Shown: positions 1-8,599 of the stretch, one piece after another
How the letters are laid out: every line of letters begins with the position of its first letter
Numbering within the stretch: position 1 is the stretch's first letter
Source: Lutibacter sp. HS1-25
GTDB taxonomy: Bacteria; Bacteroidota; Bacteroidia; Flavobacteriales; Flavobacteriaceae
Direction: 5' to 3'
Length of the DNA: 64,000 nt
NCBI RefSeq assembly: GCF_004121075.1
Contig: NZ_RHLN01000002.1
Location: 1-64,000, forward strand
Position numbers and translations under genes: made by a program
The notes under the pieces: model-generated
What the model was told of the DNA's origin: nothing
Databases searched by the model: none
What the model saw: only the letters and a program-made list of their open reading frames with translations

Positions 1-358
1 TCCTCACTGCTGCCTCCCGTAGGAGTCTGGTCCGTGTCTCAGTACCAGTGTGGGGGATCTCCCTCTCAGGACCCCTATCTATCGTTGCCTAGGTAAGCCG
101 TTACCTTACCTACTAGCTAATAGAACGCATAGCCATCTTTTACCACCGAAGTTTTAATTATTAAATGATGCCACTTTATAATACTATGAGGTATTAATCC
201 AAATTTCTCTGGGCTATCCCTCTGTAAAAGGTAGGTTCTATACGCGTTACGCACCCGTGCGCCGGTCGCCACCATCCGAAGACGTGCTGCCCCTCGACTT
301 GCATGTGTTAAGCCTGCCGCTAGCGTTCATCCTGAGCCAGGATCAAACTCTTCATCGT
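1..358 (-). rRNA. rrs: 16S ribosomal RNA, 5' portion (partial)
   Basis: The plus strand reads as the reverse complement of the 16S 5' domain. The universal primer region ACTCCTACGGGAGGCAGCAG is at 8-27 and AGAGTTTGATCCTGGCTCAG at 332-351, both on the minus strand. Placing the latter at 16S position 8 puts the mature 5' end near 358. The gene runs off the left edge, so only about the first 358 nt are present. Its promoters lie to the right, at 620-879. Confidence 0.97.
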
Positions 359-619
359 ATGTATTTTTAATAATGTACGATGTTAATATTTCTCAAAAGA
401 ATTGTCTATGTATTTAAACATAGGTTCTTACTCAATTTACGCTGTCAATTTCAATATTTTCAATGAACTTAATCTTATTGCTTTTTGTAACTTATCTCAG
501 CTACCTTTAAACAATATTTTGTAGAAATGTTAGACTCGAACTAACTAGTTTTTTAACCTTAAAAACTTTCCAAAATTTCCTCTGAACTTTTCCCTAACCC
601 CTTTCGTTGTTAGCGGCTG
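359..619 (-). other. 16S rRNA leader (transcribed spacer)
   Basis: This gene-free stretch lies between the 16S 5' end and the nearest rRNA promoter. It holds a small inverted repeat, CTATG/CATAG at 406-423 with an 8-nt loop. The first transcribed bases after each promoter contain a CTAAC/GTTAG inverted repeat around a GAAAGG-type loop. I see no reading frame of note. Its role as precursor leader is inferred from position. Confidence 0.6.
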
Positions 620-651
620 CAAATGTAAAACGTTTATTTTTTATGACCAAA
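620..651 (-). promoter_or_regulatory. rRNA promoter, proximal copy
   Basis: On the minus strand the -7 box TACATTTG (plus-strand 620-627) lies 20 nt downstream of a TTTG -33 element (648-651), matching the Bacteroidota pattern TTTG/TTG-N19-21-TAnnTTTG. The bases after the box, GCAGCCGCTAAC, are shared with two further promoters upstream. Confidence 0.8.
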
Positions 652-734
652 TAAAATTTGATTTATTTTTTAAAAGTTTTTTTCGCAATATTTCTCTGAA
701 CTTTCTAACTAACCCCTTTCGCTGTTAGCGGCTG

Positions 735-765
735 CAAATGTAAAACCTTTTTTTAATATCACAAA
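735..765 (-). promoter_or_regulatory. rRNA promoter, middle copy
   Basis: The minus-strand -7 box TACATTTG (735-742) lies 19 nt from TTTG (762-765). It is followed by the same GCAGCCGCTAAC start region and a GAAAGGGGTTAG stretch as in the proximal copy, so this is a duplicated promoter unit of about 115 bp. Confidence 0.8.
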
Positions 766-846
766 TAAAAAATTGATTATTTTTTTAAGAATTTTAACTC
801 AACCTGTTCCTGAACTTTTTGCCAACAAACACCCCGTTAGCGGCTG

Positions 847-879
847 CAAAGATACCACCTTTATTAATTCCTAAACAAA
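847..879 (-). promoter_or_regulatory. rRNA promoter, distal copy
   Basis: The minus-strand -7 box TATCTTTG (847-854) lies 21 nt from TTTG (876-879). It is followed by GCAGCCGCTAAC, as in the other two copies, though the sequence further downstream has diverged. The three spacings of 20, 19 and 21 nt support a tandem promoter array for the rRNA operon. Confidence 0.78.
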
Positions 880-1034
880 CTTTTTGCAATGTTTTTTTAA
901 AATAAAAAACAACCAACTGAATTTAAGACACTTATAATAAGTATAAAATCATTAAAGATTCCTTAATAAAAAAGCTGACTACTAAATTAATACTTATTTT
1001 TGTATTACACAATAGTAAATTGACTTTTTTATCA

Positions 1035-1727
1035 CTATTTTTTTTCTTTGGGTTGCGGGATAATTAGTGGCTTTTCAGCCAATATAGTGTAATCTAAATC
1101 CTTTTTGGAAGGCTTCAAAGTAATAATGCCTTCTACAGATGCGCGCTGCAAAATGTTCTCAATTAATAAATCTTCATTATTATTCATTGGATCATAACCA
1201 TCTTTTAAAGACAACTTAAATACATTTGCTGTTGTATTGTACCAAAAAGCTTTCCAACCACTGCGATAATCTTTCACCAAATCGTAAGCTACAACCCCAG
1301 TTTGTCTATCTAACAATTTAATTAATATACGACCTTCCATTCTTGTTAGCTTTTTAAGTTGATCTGTAAATTCTTCCTCCATATACTTTTGCATTGTTTT
1401 AGTATATGCCTTTTTCTTTCTGCTTGATTTAATTTTATCTAAGTTGGCATTTAATATTTCTAAACTATCTGCTGCAATTTGTGCATAAGGATAAGCCTTT
1501 AGTACTTTTTTACGAAACCAATAATAATACTTACGCTCGTAACTTGTAGGTAAATTAATTTTTTTCAACAAAAAGACTTCATCTAATTCTATTAATAAGG
1601 TATCGCCTTCAAAAATAGTATAGCGTTCAGTAAGTGGTATTGTACCATTCGCTTCTTCCTGAGAAAAAAGAAAATTACTATTTATTAATAAGCAGCAAAC
1701 AATAATATATTTAAAATACACTTTCAT
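1035..1727 (-). CDS. DUF4294 domain protein, exported
   Basis: A 230-residue protein with an N-terminal signal peptide (hydrophobic residues about 6-20, then Ser-Gln, a typical Bacteroidota cleavage region). The conserved core includes RTGVVAYDLVKDYRSGW and a following W/N/T-rich segment, which I recognise as DUF4294, a family largely confined to Bacteroidota. No biochemical function is known to me. The C-terminus is lysine and proline rich. A -7 box TAAATTTG lies on the minus strand at 1753-1760, about 25 nt before the ATG. It is divergent from the M42 peptidase gene, with which the family is often a neighbour (recollection, not tested here). Confidence 0.8.
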   Translation of the reverse strand: MKVYFKYIIVCCLLINSNFLFSQEEANGTIPLTERYTIFEGDTLLIELDEVFLLKKINLPTSYERKYYYWFRKKVLKAYPYAQIAADSLEILNANLDKIKSSRKKKAYTKTMQKYMEEEFTDQLKKLTRMEGRILIKLLDRQTGVVAYDLVKDYRSGWKAFWYNTTANVFKLSLKDGYDPMNNNEDLLIENILQRASVEGIITLKPSKKDLDYTILAEKPLIIPQPKEKK

Positions 1728-1797
1728 ACATTTATATATGGGAAAATCCTGCCAAATTTACAATATATACTTATATGTATAAAACGATTTTATTTAA

Positions 1798-1829
1798 TTG
1801 TTTGTATACACCACAATTTAGTATCTTCG
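1798..1829 (+). promoter_or_regulatory. Promoter of the M42 peptidase gene
   Basis: TTG at 1798-1800 is followed after 21 nt by TATCTTCG (1822-1829), one mismatch from TAnnTTTG. Transcription would begin near 1834, which supports the ATG at 1850 and argues against upstream in-frame ATGs. Confidence 0.5.
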
Positions 1830-1849
1830 TTTTTTTAAAAATAATACAT

Positions 1850-2935
1850 ATGAGCAAAAAAGTTTTGAATAAAAAATCGATTGATTTTTTAGAAAAGTAT
1901 TTGAACAATGCCTCTCCTACTGGATATGAAAGTGAAGGTCAAAAAATTTGGATGGAATATTTAAAACCATACGTTGATACTTTTATAACTGATAACTACG
2001 GTACAGCAGTTGGAATTATTAATCCAGATGCTGAATTTAAAGTTGTAATTGAAGGGCACGCTGATGAAATTTCATGGTATGTAAATTATATTACTCCTGA
2101 AGGTTTGATATATGTTATACGTAATGGAGGTAGCGACCATCAAATTGCTCCATCAAAAATTGTAAATATTCATACAAAAAAAGGTATTGTAAAAGGAATT
2201 TTTGGTTGGCCTGCAATTCACACTCGCGATAAAGGAAAAGAAGAAACCCCTACATTAGAGAATATTTTTGTAGATGTAGGTTGTAAAACAAAAGAAGAAG
2301 TTGAAAAATTAGGGATTCACGTTGGTTGTGTTATTACATATCCAGATGAGTTTTTTATTTTAAACGAAAACAATTTTGTTTGTAGAGCACTTGACAACAG
2401 AGTTGGTGGTTTTATGATTGCTGAAGTTGCTCGTTTGCTAAAAGAAAACAATATTACGCTTCCTTTTGGATTGTACATTACAAATTCTGTTCAGGAAGAA
2501 ATTGGGTTAAGAGGTGCTGAAATGATTTCGCATACTATTAAACCTAATGTTGCTATTATTACTGATGTTTGTCATGATACTACAACACCAATGATTAACA
2601 AAAAGAAAGAAGGTGAAACAATTTCTGGAAATGGACCAGTAATTAGCTACGCTCCTGCCGTTCAAAATAATTTAAGAGAATTAATTATTGAAACAGCCGA
2701 AGCTGCTAAAATTCCTTTTCAACGAATCGCTTCATCTCGTTCAACAGGAACTGACACAGATGCTTTTGCTTATAGCAATGGTGGTGTACCATCAGCATTA
2801 ATTAGTTTGGCATTGCGTTATATGCATACTACTGTTGAAATGGTTTCAAAAGATGATGTTGAAAACGTTATTAAATTAATTTATGAAACTTTACTTAAAA
2901 TAGACCCAAAAGAAGGGTTTAGTTATTTTAAATAA
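1850..2935 (+). CDS. M42 family metallopeptidase (cytosolic aminopeptidase)
   Basis: About 361 residues from the chosen ATG. M42 (glutamyl aminopeptidase/FrvX type) enzymes are two-zinc exopeptidases that form large cytosolic assemblies and trim peptides. Seen here: IEGHADEISWYV with the zinc-ligand His-x-Asp, RALDNRVGG with the bridging Asp, VQEEIGLRGA with the catalytic Glu pair, ITDVCHD, and a C-terminal RYMHTTVEM with the last zinc His. The reading frame is open upstream to 1775, but the promoter-like box at 1822-1829 and family length favour ATG 1850. A clear hairpin terminator follows at once. Confidence 0.92.
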   Translation: MSKKVLNKKSIDFLEKYLNNASPTGYESEGQKIWMEYLKPYVDTFITDNYGTAVGIINPDAEFKVVIEGHADEISWYVNYITPEGLIYVIRNGGSDHQIAPSKIVNIHTKKGIVKGIFGWPAIHTRDKGKEETPTLENIFVDVGCKTKEEVEKLGIHVGCVITYPDEFFILNENNFVCRALDNRVGGFMIAEVARLLKENNITLPFGLYITNSVQEEIGLRGAEMISHTIKPNVAIITDVCHDTTTPMINKKKEGETISGNGPVISYAPAVQNNLRELIIETAEAAKIPFQRIASSRSTGTDTDAFAYSNGGVPSALISLALRYMHTTVEMVSKDDVENVIKLIYETLLKIDPKEGFSYFK

Positions 2936-2938
2936 TTT

Positions 2939-2964
2939 TAAAAGACAGCGAAAGCTGTCTTTTA
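2939..2964 (+). terminator. Intrinsic terminator after M42 peptidase
   Basis: An 11-bp perfect stem TAAAAGACAGC / GCTGTCTTTTA around a GAAA tetraloop, followed by a T-rich tract. The next gene starts 11 nt later, so it probably relies on read-through or a promoter I cannot see. Confidence 0.8.
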
Positions 2965-2974
2965 CTTTTTTACT

Positions 2975-3517
2975 ATGGATGAATATATTGATATACTAAA
3001 TGAAGTTGGTGAAATTTCAGGAAAAACCTGTTTAAAATCCGAAGCACATCAAAAAGGACTTTTTCACGCATCTGTACATATTTGGATTTTTGATAATCAT
3101 AAAAATATACTGATTCAAAAAAGAGCTTTAAACAAAGACACATTTCCTGGCTTATGGGATATTTCTGTTGCAGGTCATATTTCAGCAGGAGAATTACCAA
3201 TAGATTCTGCTATTAGAGAAGTATCCGAAGAAGTTGGGATTTCAATTCAACAAAAACAATTACATTATATAGGTACTTCAACAAAAAAAGTTACCCATAA
3301 AATTGATCTTATTGACAACGAATTACACCATATATATATATGTAGCATAAATTTTAATATTGAAACCTTAAAAATCCAACAAGAAGAAGTTGCCGAAGTG
3401 AAATTAATTCCGCTAAATGAATTAATTTTAGCAACAAATTTAAACAATACCAGTTTTGTTCCTCACGGAAAATCTTATTACGAATTTGTATTGAATGCTA
3501 TAAAAAACACAAAATGA
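2975..3517 (+). CDS. Nudix hydrolase
   Basis: A 180-residue protein with a complete Nudix box: Gly-x5-Glu-x7-REVSEEVGI, about residues 67-89. Nudix enzymes hydrolyse nucleoside-diphosphate-linked substrates using the Arg and Glu residues of this box to bind magnesium. The N-terminal part (FHASVHIWIFD, then ILIQKRALNKDTFPGLWDISVAGH) resembles the isopentenyl-diphosphate isomerase-like and YfcD-like branch, so the substrate is open. The stop overlaps the next start by 4 bases (ATGA), implying translational coupling with the DUF294 protein. Confidence 0.88.
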   Translation: MDEYIDILNEVGEISGKTCLKSEAHQKGLFHASVHIWIFDNHKNILIQKRALNKDTFPGLWDISVAGHISAGELPIDSAIREVSEEVGISIQQKQLHYIGTSTKKVTHKIDLIDNELHHIYICSINFNIETLKIQQEEVAEVKLIPLNELILATNLNNTSFVPHGKSYYEFVLNAIKNTK

Positions 3518-5430
3518 AAAATACCATTGCCGAACGAATTTTCGATTTTTTAAAAGAATATCCACCTTTCAATTTAATTTCAAAAGAAACTTTATGTGAA
3601 ATTTCTAGAAATGTTGAAATTCAATATTATGAAAAAGACCAAATAATTTTCGATCAAAATGACCCACCTCAAGATAATTTTTACATTATTTATGAAGGTG
3701 TCGTTCGCTTGTATAGATTTGTTGATGACAAAAAAATAAATATTGACATTTGCGATGAGGGGGATGTTTTTGGTTTGCGCCCTTTGATTATGAATGAAAA
3801 CTATACGATGGGAGCTGCTGCAAATGAAGAAACTATTTTGTATGGCATTCCAACACATCTTTTTAAAGATATTATTTTAAACTACCCAAAAGTTAGTCAG
3901 TTTTTAATAGCCAGTTTTGCAACAAACACCCGCGATCCATTTTCAGATAAACACAAAGGGAAACTATTTGCCAATATTTCATCAGTAAATAAAATGGACA
4001 ATAGTTATGCTGAAACTCAATCGGCAAAATACAGTAAAAACCCAATAACCTGTAGCATTAACACTTCTATTAAAGAAGCTTGTATGATTATGACTGGACA
4101 TATTATTAACTCAATAATTGTTTCAGAAAATCATATTCCCATTGGTATTATAACCGATAAAGATATTAGAACAAAAGTAGGAACTGGTGTTTATAGCATT
4201 TTTGACCCTGTTAGCAAAATAATGACAAGTCCGGTAATTACTTTTCCTGAGAACATTACCGTTGCTGAAGCTCAAATTGCGCTAATTAAACACAAAGTTT
4301 CGCACATATGTATTACCAAAGATGGTACTGACCAATCGGAATTGGTTGGTATTTTAGCAGAACATGACTTAACCATGCTTCAAAGCAATAACCCAATATT
4401 TTTAGCACGCGAAATAAAATCGGCCAAAGATGTTGAGACACTTAAATACATTAGAACCAAAGCATCTGAATTAACAAGAGGTTATTTGGAGCAAGAAATT
4501 CCTATTTATTTTATTACCAAAGTTATTTCTGAAATTAATACTGCCATTACAAAACAAATTATAAAACTTGTAATAAAAGAAATTGGAACTGAGCCACCTG
4601 TTGCTTATGCTTGGTTAGCTATGGGAAGTCAAGGTAGAAAAGAACAATTATTAATGACCGATCAAGACAATGCCTTGGTTTTTGAAAATGTTGAAGAAGA
4701 AGATTACGAAAAAACCAAAGCTTATTTTTTAAACTTTTCAACCAAAATAACCGAAAAATTAAACATTGTTGGATTTGAATATTGTCCTGCAAATATTATG
4801 GCAAGCAACCCAAAATGGTGTTTATCTGTAAAAGAATGGAAAGCACAATTTAAAGATTGGGTTAAACATCCAACTTCAGATAAAATATTGTTAAGTATTA
4901 TCTTTTTTGATTTTGAATATATTTTTGGAGATAAGAATTTGTATGAAAGAATGAGTGAAAGTGTATTTAGATACATTGCAAATAAACAAACCTTTTTAGG
5001 CTTTTTAAGTAAAGCTACACTAGACAACCCTGCTCCTCTCGGTTTTTTTAAACAATTTTTAGTTGAACAAGATGGTGAAAATAAAGATCAGTTTGATATA
5101 AAAAGCAGAGCTATTCGTCCGTTGGTTGATGCTGCACGTATTTTTTCATTACATCATAATTTAAAAATAAACAATACCATAGCTCGTTATGAAAAATTAA
5201 TGGAAGTTGAACCTCAAAATAGAGATATTTTTGAGTCTTGCGCCAATGCATTTAAAATATTATTGCAATTTAGAACTTCACAAGGTTTGGCAAAAAATGA
5301 CAGCGGTAAATTTGTAGACATCAATAGTTTAAGTAAATCGGATAGGTTGAAATTAAAAAGCTGTTTTAAACCTATAAAAAACATTCAGGAGTCTTTAAAA
5401 TTAAGATTTAATGTTTCTCAAATTCCATAA
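3514..5430 (+). CDS. cNMP-binding/CBS/DUF294 nucleotidyltransferase-like protein, copy 1
   Basis: A 638-residue predicted cytosolic signalling protein. Domain order: cyclic-nucleotide-binding fold (about 1-130, with YEGVVRLYR and DEGDVFGLRP), two CBS repeats (about 165-290, GIITDKDIRTK and GILAEHDLT), a DUF294 nucleotidyltransferase-like domain with GSQGRKE at 371-377 and Asp383-x-Asp385, and a DUF294 C-terminal domain. The Gly-Ser and DxD residues of the transferase fold are intact, so activity is possible; the substrate is unknown. It overlaps the Nudix gene by 4 bases and is followed after 3 bases by a DEDDh exonuclease. Such DUF294-exonuclease pairs are common in bacteria, often near acetate metabolism genes, but none are seen here. 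Confidence 0.88.
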   Translation: MKNTIAERIFDFLKEYPPFNLISKETLCEISRNVEIQYYEKDQIIFDQNDPPQDNFYIIYEGVVRLYRFVDDKKINIDICDEGDVFGLRPLIMNENYTMGAAANEETILYGIPTHLFKDIILNYPKVSQFLIASFATNTRDPFSDKHKGKLFANISSVNKMDNSYAETQSAKYSKNPITCSINTSIKEACMIMTGHIINSIIVSENHIPIGIITDKDIRTKVGTGVYSIFDPVSKIMTSPVITFPENITVAEAQIALIKHKVSHICITKDGTDQSELVGILAEHDLTMLQSNNPIFLAREIKSAKDVETLKYIRTKASELTRGYLEQEIPIYFITKVISEINTAITKQIIKLVIKEIGTEPPVAYAWLAMGSQGRKEQLLMTDQDNALVFENVEEEDYEKTKAYFLNFSTKITEKLNIVGFEYCPANIMASNPKWCLSVKEWKAQFKDWVKHPTSDKILLSIIFFDFEYIFGDKNLYERMSESVFRYIANKQTFLGFLSKATLDNPAPLGFFKQFLVEQDGENKDQFDIKSRAIRPLVDAARIFSLHHNLKINNTIARYEKLMEVEPQNRDIFESCANAFKILLQFRTSQGLAKNDSGKFVDINSLSKSDRLKLKSCFKPIKNIQESLKLRFNVSQIP

Positions 5431-5433
5431 ATT

Positions 5434-6102
5434 ATGCTGAATTTTTTTAAAAGAAAAAAATATCCCGAGTTTTGGCAAAAGCATATTGATACCGTTAAAA
5501 ATTGTAAAAAATATGCCAATTACGAAAACATACGATTTGTAGCTTTAGATACAGAAACAACAGGATTTGATTATGAAAACGACCGCATTTTATGCATTGG
5601 AGCAGTTGCTATTCAAAATAACAGAATCTTGGTTTCTGACTCTTTTGAAGTATATATAAAACAAGATGTATTTAATAAAGAAACTGTAAAAATTCACGGT
5701 ATACGAAAAAACGGAACCGAAATTAAAGTCAGTGAAGAAGAAGCTTTAATTGCGTTTCTTGACTATTTAGACGATGCCATAATTATTGCACATCATACAA
5801 AATTTGATATGACAATGATTAACAACGCGCTAAAGCGTTTAAATGTTGGCCCAATACAATCTAAACAATTAGACACCAACTATATTCATAAAAAAATAGC
5901 AACCGAAGACCGTTTTAAAAAACTTTTTAGCTTAGATGAACTTTGTGAAATTTACAATGTAAAAAAACACGATCGCCATACCGCATTGGGAGATGCCTTA
6001 ATTACTGCATACATTTTTTTAAAACTGACCTTTAAGTATAAGAAAAACAATGTTTTAAATTTAACTGAATTGATAAATACCAACTACTATTTAAATAAAT
6101 AA
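5434..6102 (+). CDS. DEDDh 3'-5' exonuclease (DnaQ-like), copy 1
   Basis: A 222-residue protein of the DNA polymerase III epsilon-like exonuclease family. Exo I is DTETTGFD, Exo II is AHHTKFD and Exo III is HDRHTALGD, giving the full DEDDh catalytic set. There is no polymerase or helicase domain, so it acts alone or with a partner. It begins 3 nt after the DUF294 stop, indicating cotranslation and a shared function. A paralog at 14284-14946 shares the N-terminal PEFW motif, which seems to mark this subfamily. Confidence 0.9.
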   Translation: MLNFFKRKKYPEFWQKHIDTVKNCKKYANYENIRFVALDTETTGFDYENDRILCIGAVAIQNNRILVSDSFEVYIKQDVFNKETVKIHGIRKNGTEIKVSEEEALIAFLDYLDDAIIIAHHTKFDMTMINNALKRLNVGPIQSKQLDTNYIHKKIATEDRFKKLFSLDELCEIYNVKKHDRHTALGDALITAYIFLKLTFKYKKNNVLNLTELINTNYYLNK

Positions 6103-6120
6103 TTTACTTTTTTGTACTGT

Positions 6121-6128
6121 TATTTTTG
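6121..6128 (+). promoter_or_regulatory. Possible -7 box before DUF294 copy 2
   Basis: TATTTTTG matches TAnnTTTG and lies 33 nt before the chosen ATG. No convincing TTG sits at the -33 distance, so this is a weak call. Confidence 0.4.
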
Positions 6129-6161
6129 TAACTTTAAAGTCTATCGTAGCTTTAATTGATT

Positions 6162-8081
6162 ATGAAAAACACTATTGCTGAACGCATTTTCGATTTTTTA
6201 AAAAACTTCCCTCCTTTTGATCTTTTAGAAAAAGAACAACTTTTTAAAATCGCCTCTCATGTAAAAGTGATATACATTGAAAAAAACGACTTCGTTTTTA
6301 AACAAGCTGAATATCCGCATGAAAATTTTTACATTGTAAAAGATGGTGCTATTGGTTTATACAGAACAATGGATAGCGATCAAATTTTAGTTGATATTTG
6401 TGATGAAGGTGATATTTTTGGTTTAAGACCACTTGTTCAAAACGATCAGTATTTGATGAGTGCAAAAGCAAATGAGGAATCTATTTTATATGCTATTTCG
6501 GTTGAAATTTTAAAAGAAATTATCAATTCAAATGAAAAGGTTAAAAAATATATAATTGCCAGTTTTTCTTCAAATATTAAAACACCTTATGCCAGAACAA
6601 ATCCTGGAAATTTGTTTGCAAATATTGACAATCTTGAAAACGACAATACTTTTTCTGAAGTTCAAACAGCACAATACAGCAAAAATCCCATATTTTGCAG
6701 TAAAGAAACTACTATTAAAGAAGCTGCTTTGATTATGAGCGAAAAAAAAGTAGGTTCTATATTGATTGTTGAAGATCAAAAACCCATTGGCATTATTACC
6801 GATAAAGATTTACGCACAAAAATTGCAACGGGATTGATTTCAATAGAAAAAAAAGTGAGTGAAATTATGTCATCTCCAGTCATCACTTTTTCTGAAAAAA
6901 TTACCATAGCTGAAGCTCAAATAGCTATGATTAAACACAAAATTACCCATTTGTGTATTACAAAAAATGGCACTCCAAACGCTGAACTCACGGGAATTTT
7001 ATCTGAACATGACATTGTGGTATTACACGGTAACAATCCTTCTGTATTGATTAAGGAATTAACAAGAGCAAAAGAAGTAGCAACCTTAAAATATGTAAGA
7101 GAAAAAACTTCTAATTTATTAAAAGGCTATATTGAACAAAATATACCTATCGCATTTATTTCAAAAATAATTGCAGAAATAAATGATGCTATAACCATTA
7201 AAGCAATTGAACTTTCTTTGGCTGAAATGGAAACTGCACCACCCGTAAAATTTGGTTGGCTTGCCTTAGGAAGTCAGGGGCGAAAAGAGCAATTGTTAAT
7301 TACAGATCAAGACAATGCTTTGATTTTTGAAGATGTATCAAAAGAAGATTACAAAAAAACAAAAGCTTATTTTTTACAACTTTCAGAAAAAATTACCATT
7401 AAATTAAATACAGTTGGCTACGAATTTTGCCCAGCAGATATGATGGCAAGTAACCCAAAATGGTGCTTATCGCTTTCTGAATGGAAACAACAATTTAATA
7501 CTTGGATTACAAAACCAACAGAAGAAGCTATCATGATGTGTACCATCTTTTTTGATTACAATTTTGTCTATGGCGATAAAGAACTGGTGCATAAACTCAC
7601 TAAAAGTATCTTTAAATCTGTACAGTCTTTTGAAATATTTTTAAATTTATTAGGTAAAAATGCGTTAAAAAATCCATCGCCACTGGGTTTTTTCAGACAA
7701 TTTTTGGTTGAACATGATGGTGAACACAAAGACCAATTCGATTTAAAAAGCAGGGCTTTGATGCCTTTAATTGATGCTGCTCGTTTGCTAACTTTATCGC
7801 ACAATATAAAAGATAAAAATAATACCATTGCACGTTTTAATAAATTAGTAAAAATTGAACCACAAAATAAAGACTTATACCTTTCATGTGCCGATTCATT
7901 TAAAATATTATTGCATTATAGAACTGAACAAGGCTTGAAATACAATAATTCAGGTAGGTATATTGCATTAAATACTTTGTCAAAATCTGACAAGCTAAAA
8001 CTAAAAGGTTGTTTTAAATCAATTAATGATATACAAGATTTGATAAAAATTAGATTCAGTTTAAGTCTTATTGGTCTATAA
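6162..8081 (+). CDS. cNMP-binding/CBS/DUF294 nucleotidyltransferase-like protein, copy 2
   Basis: A 639-residue paralog of the protein at 3514-5430, alignable end to end. It has the same first residues (MKNTIAERIFDFLK), a cNMP-binding fold, two CBS repeats (GIITDKDLRTK, GILSEHDIVVL), GSQGRKE with the DxD of the transferase fold, and the same C-terminal domain. An in-frame TTG at 6156 is possible, but the ATG at 6162 reproduces the copy 1 start. The direct-orientation arrangement with exonuclease copy 1 between them implies tandem duplication. Unlike copy 1, no exonuclease follows directly; its likely partner is 6.2 kb away. Confidence 0.88.
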   Translation: MKNTIAERIFDFLKNFPPFDLLEKEQLFKIASHVKVIYIEKNDFVFKQAEYPHENFYIVKDGAIGLYRTMDSDQILVDICDEGDIFGLRPLVQNDQYLMSAKANEESILYAISVEILKEIINSNEKVKKYIIASFSSNIKTPYARTNPGNLFANIDNLENDNTFSEVQTAQYSKNPIFCSKETTIKEAALIMSEKKVGSILIVEDQKPIGIITDKDLRTKIATGLISIEKKVSEIMSSPVITFSEKITIAEAQIAMIKHKITHLCITKNGTPNAELTGILSEHDIVVLHGNNPSVLIKELTRAKEVATLKYVREKTSNLLKGYIEQNIPIAFISKIIAEINDAITIKAIELSLAEMETAPPVKFGWLALGSQGRKEQLLITDQDNALIFEDVSKEDYKKTKAYFLQLSEKITIKLNTVGYEFCPADMMASNPKWCLSLSEWKQQFNTWITKPTEEAIMMCTIFFDYNFVYGDKELVHKLTKSIFKSVQSFEIFLNLLGKNALKNPSPLGFFRQFLVEHDGEHKDQFDLKSRALMPLIDAARLLTLSHNIKDKNNTIARFNKLVKIEPQNKDLYLSCADSFKILLHYRTEQGLKYNNSGRYIALNTLSKSDKLKLKGCFKSINDIQDLIKIRFSLSLIGL

Positions 8082-8086
8082 ACAAA

Positions 8087-8110
8087 AGAGAGTCGCTTTC
8101 GCAACTCTCT
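8087..8110 (+). terminator. Hairpin after DUF294 copy 2
   Basis: AGAGAGT at 8087-8093 pairs with ACTCTCT at 8104-8110, with an inner GC/GC pair and a TTTC loop. It starts 6 nt after the stop. The downstream tract is CT-rich rather than pure T, so terminator strength is uncertain. Confidence 0.6.
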
Positions 8111-8208
8111 CTCTCTATAGTATATTAAACCGCCCAAAGTTTAATACCTATATTTCACTTTCTCATAATATTTTAATTTATAATGGTTATTTTTAAGATA
8201 ATAACCTT

Positions 8209-8361
8209 TTACAATTCATTTTCTTCTGATATTTTTTTCCAAGAATGATTTGATAGTTTTACTTTAAAATTGGGTTGTTTACATTTTTTTGGAGTCCCTA
8301 TTTTAGAAATTAAAGTATCATTTCTTGTTATTCCACAAATTCTACATTCGTAGGTTGCCAT
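8209..8361 (-). CDS. Small CxxC protein (50 aa), zinc-ribbon-like
   Basis: A 50-residue frame starting MATYECRICG, with one CxxC (Cys6, Cys9), a further Cys at about 27 (KKCK) and a His near 40. It is basic and has no membrane segment. One CxxC plus a lone Cys may form an incomplete or dimeric zinc site; this is inference. Support for it being real comes from its promoter: a -7 box TAGTTTTG 22 nt before the ATG and a palindrome just beyond it, with the same geometry as the promoter at 11860-11898, which also shares the first codons. Function unknown; it may be a regulator or an accessory member of the WYL-controlled set. Confidence 0.65.
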   Translation of the reverse strand: MATYECRICGITRNDTLISKIGTPKKCKQPNFKVKLSNHSWKKISEENEL

Positions 8362-8383
8362 AGTCTATTTTAAATTTTAAAAA

Positions 8384-8421
8384 CAAAACTAACTTGCTAA
8401 AACAGACAAAAAAGTCTATTT
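8384..8421 (-). promoter_or_regulatory. Promoter-operator 1 (WYL-type palindrome)
   Basis: The minus-strand -7 box TAGTTTTG (8384-8391) is followed, 8 bp further upstream, by the inverted repeat AAACAGAC-N6-GTCTATTT (8400-8421), one mismatch between arms. It shares box, spacing and palindrome type with the site at 11860-11898. The palindrome would cover the -33 region, so a bound repressor would block sigma. The regulator is inferred to be the WYL protein at 11927-12913. Confidence 0.65.
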
Positions 8422-8599
8422 AATAAATTAAAATTATTTTAAATAAGTATTTATTTTTTATAATTATCGAGATGTTTTGTTAAGCATCTACACTTATACT
8501 CCTATATTTTATTTACTGGAGTTGACTTCCTTTTATGGAAGAACAATTTTTTTACTTTTCTTTTTTTAAATTTAAATCATTCAAATTTGTATTTTAATG

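Noticed and set aside
1775-1849. Upstream extension of the M42 peptidase with an earlier ATG
   Set aside because: The extension contains the likely promoter box and has no conserved residues; the family starts near ATG 1850.
8421-8599. Further small genes or a terminator beyond the CxxC promoter
   Set aside because: Only weak inverted repeats (for example CTTCC/GGAAG near 8528) and no frame with codon-like composition.
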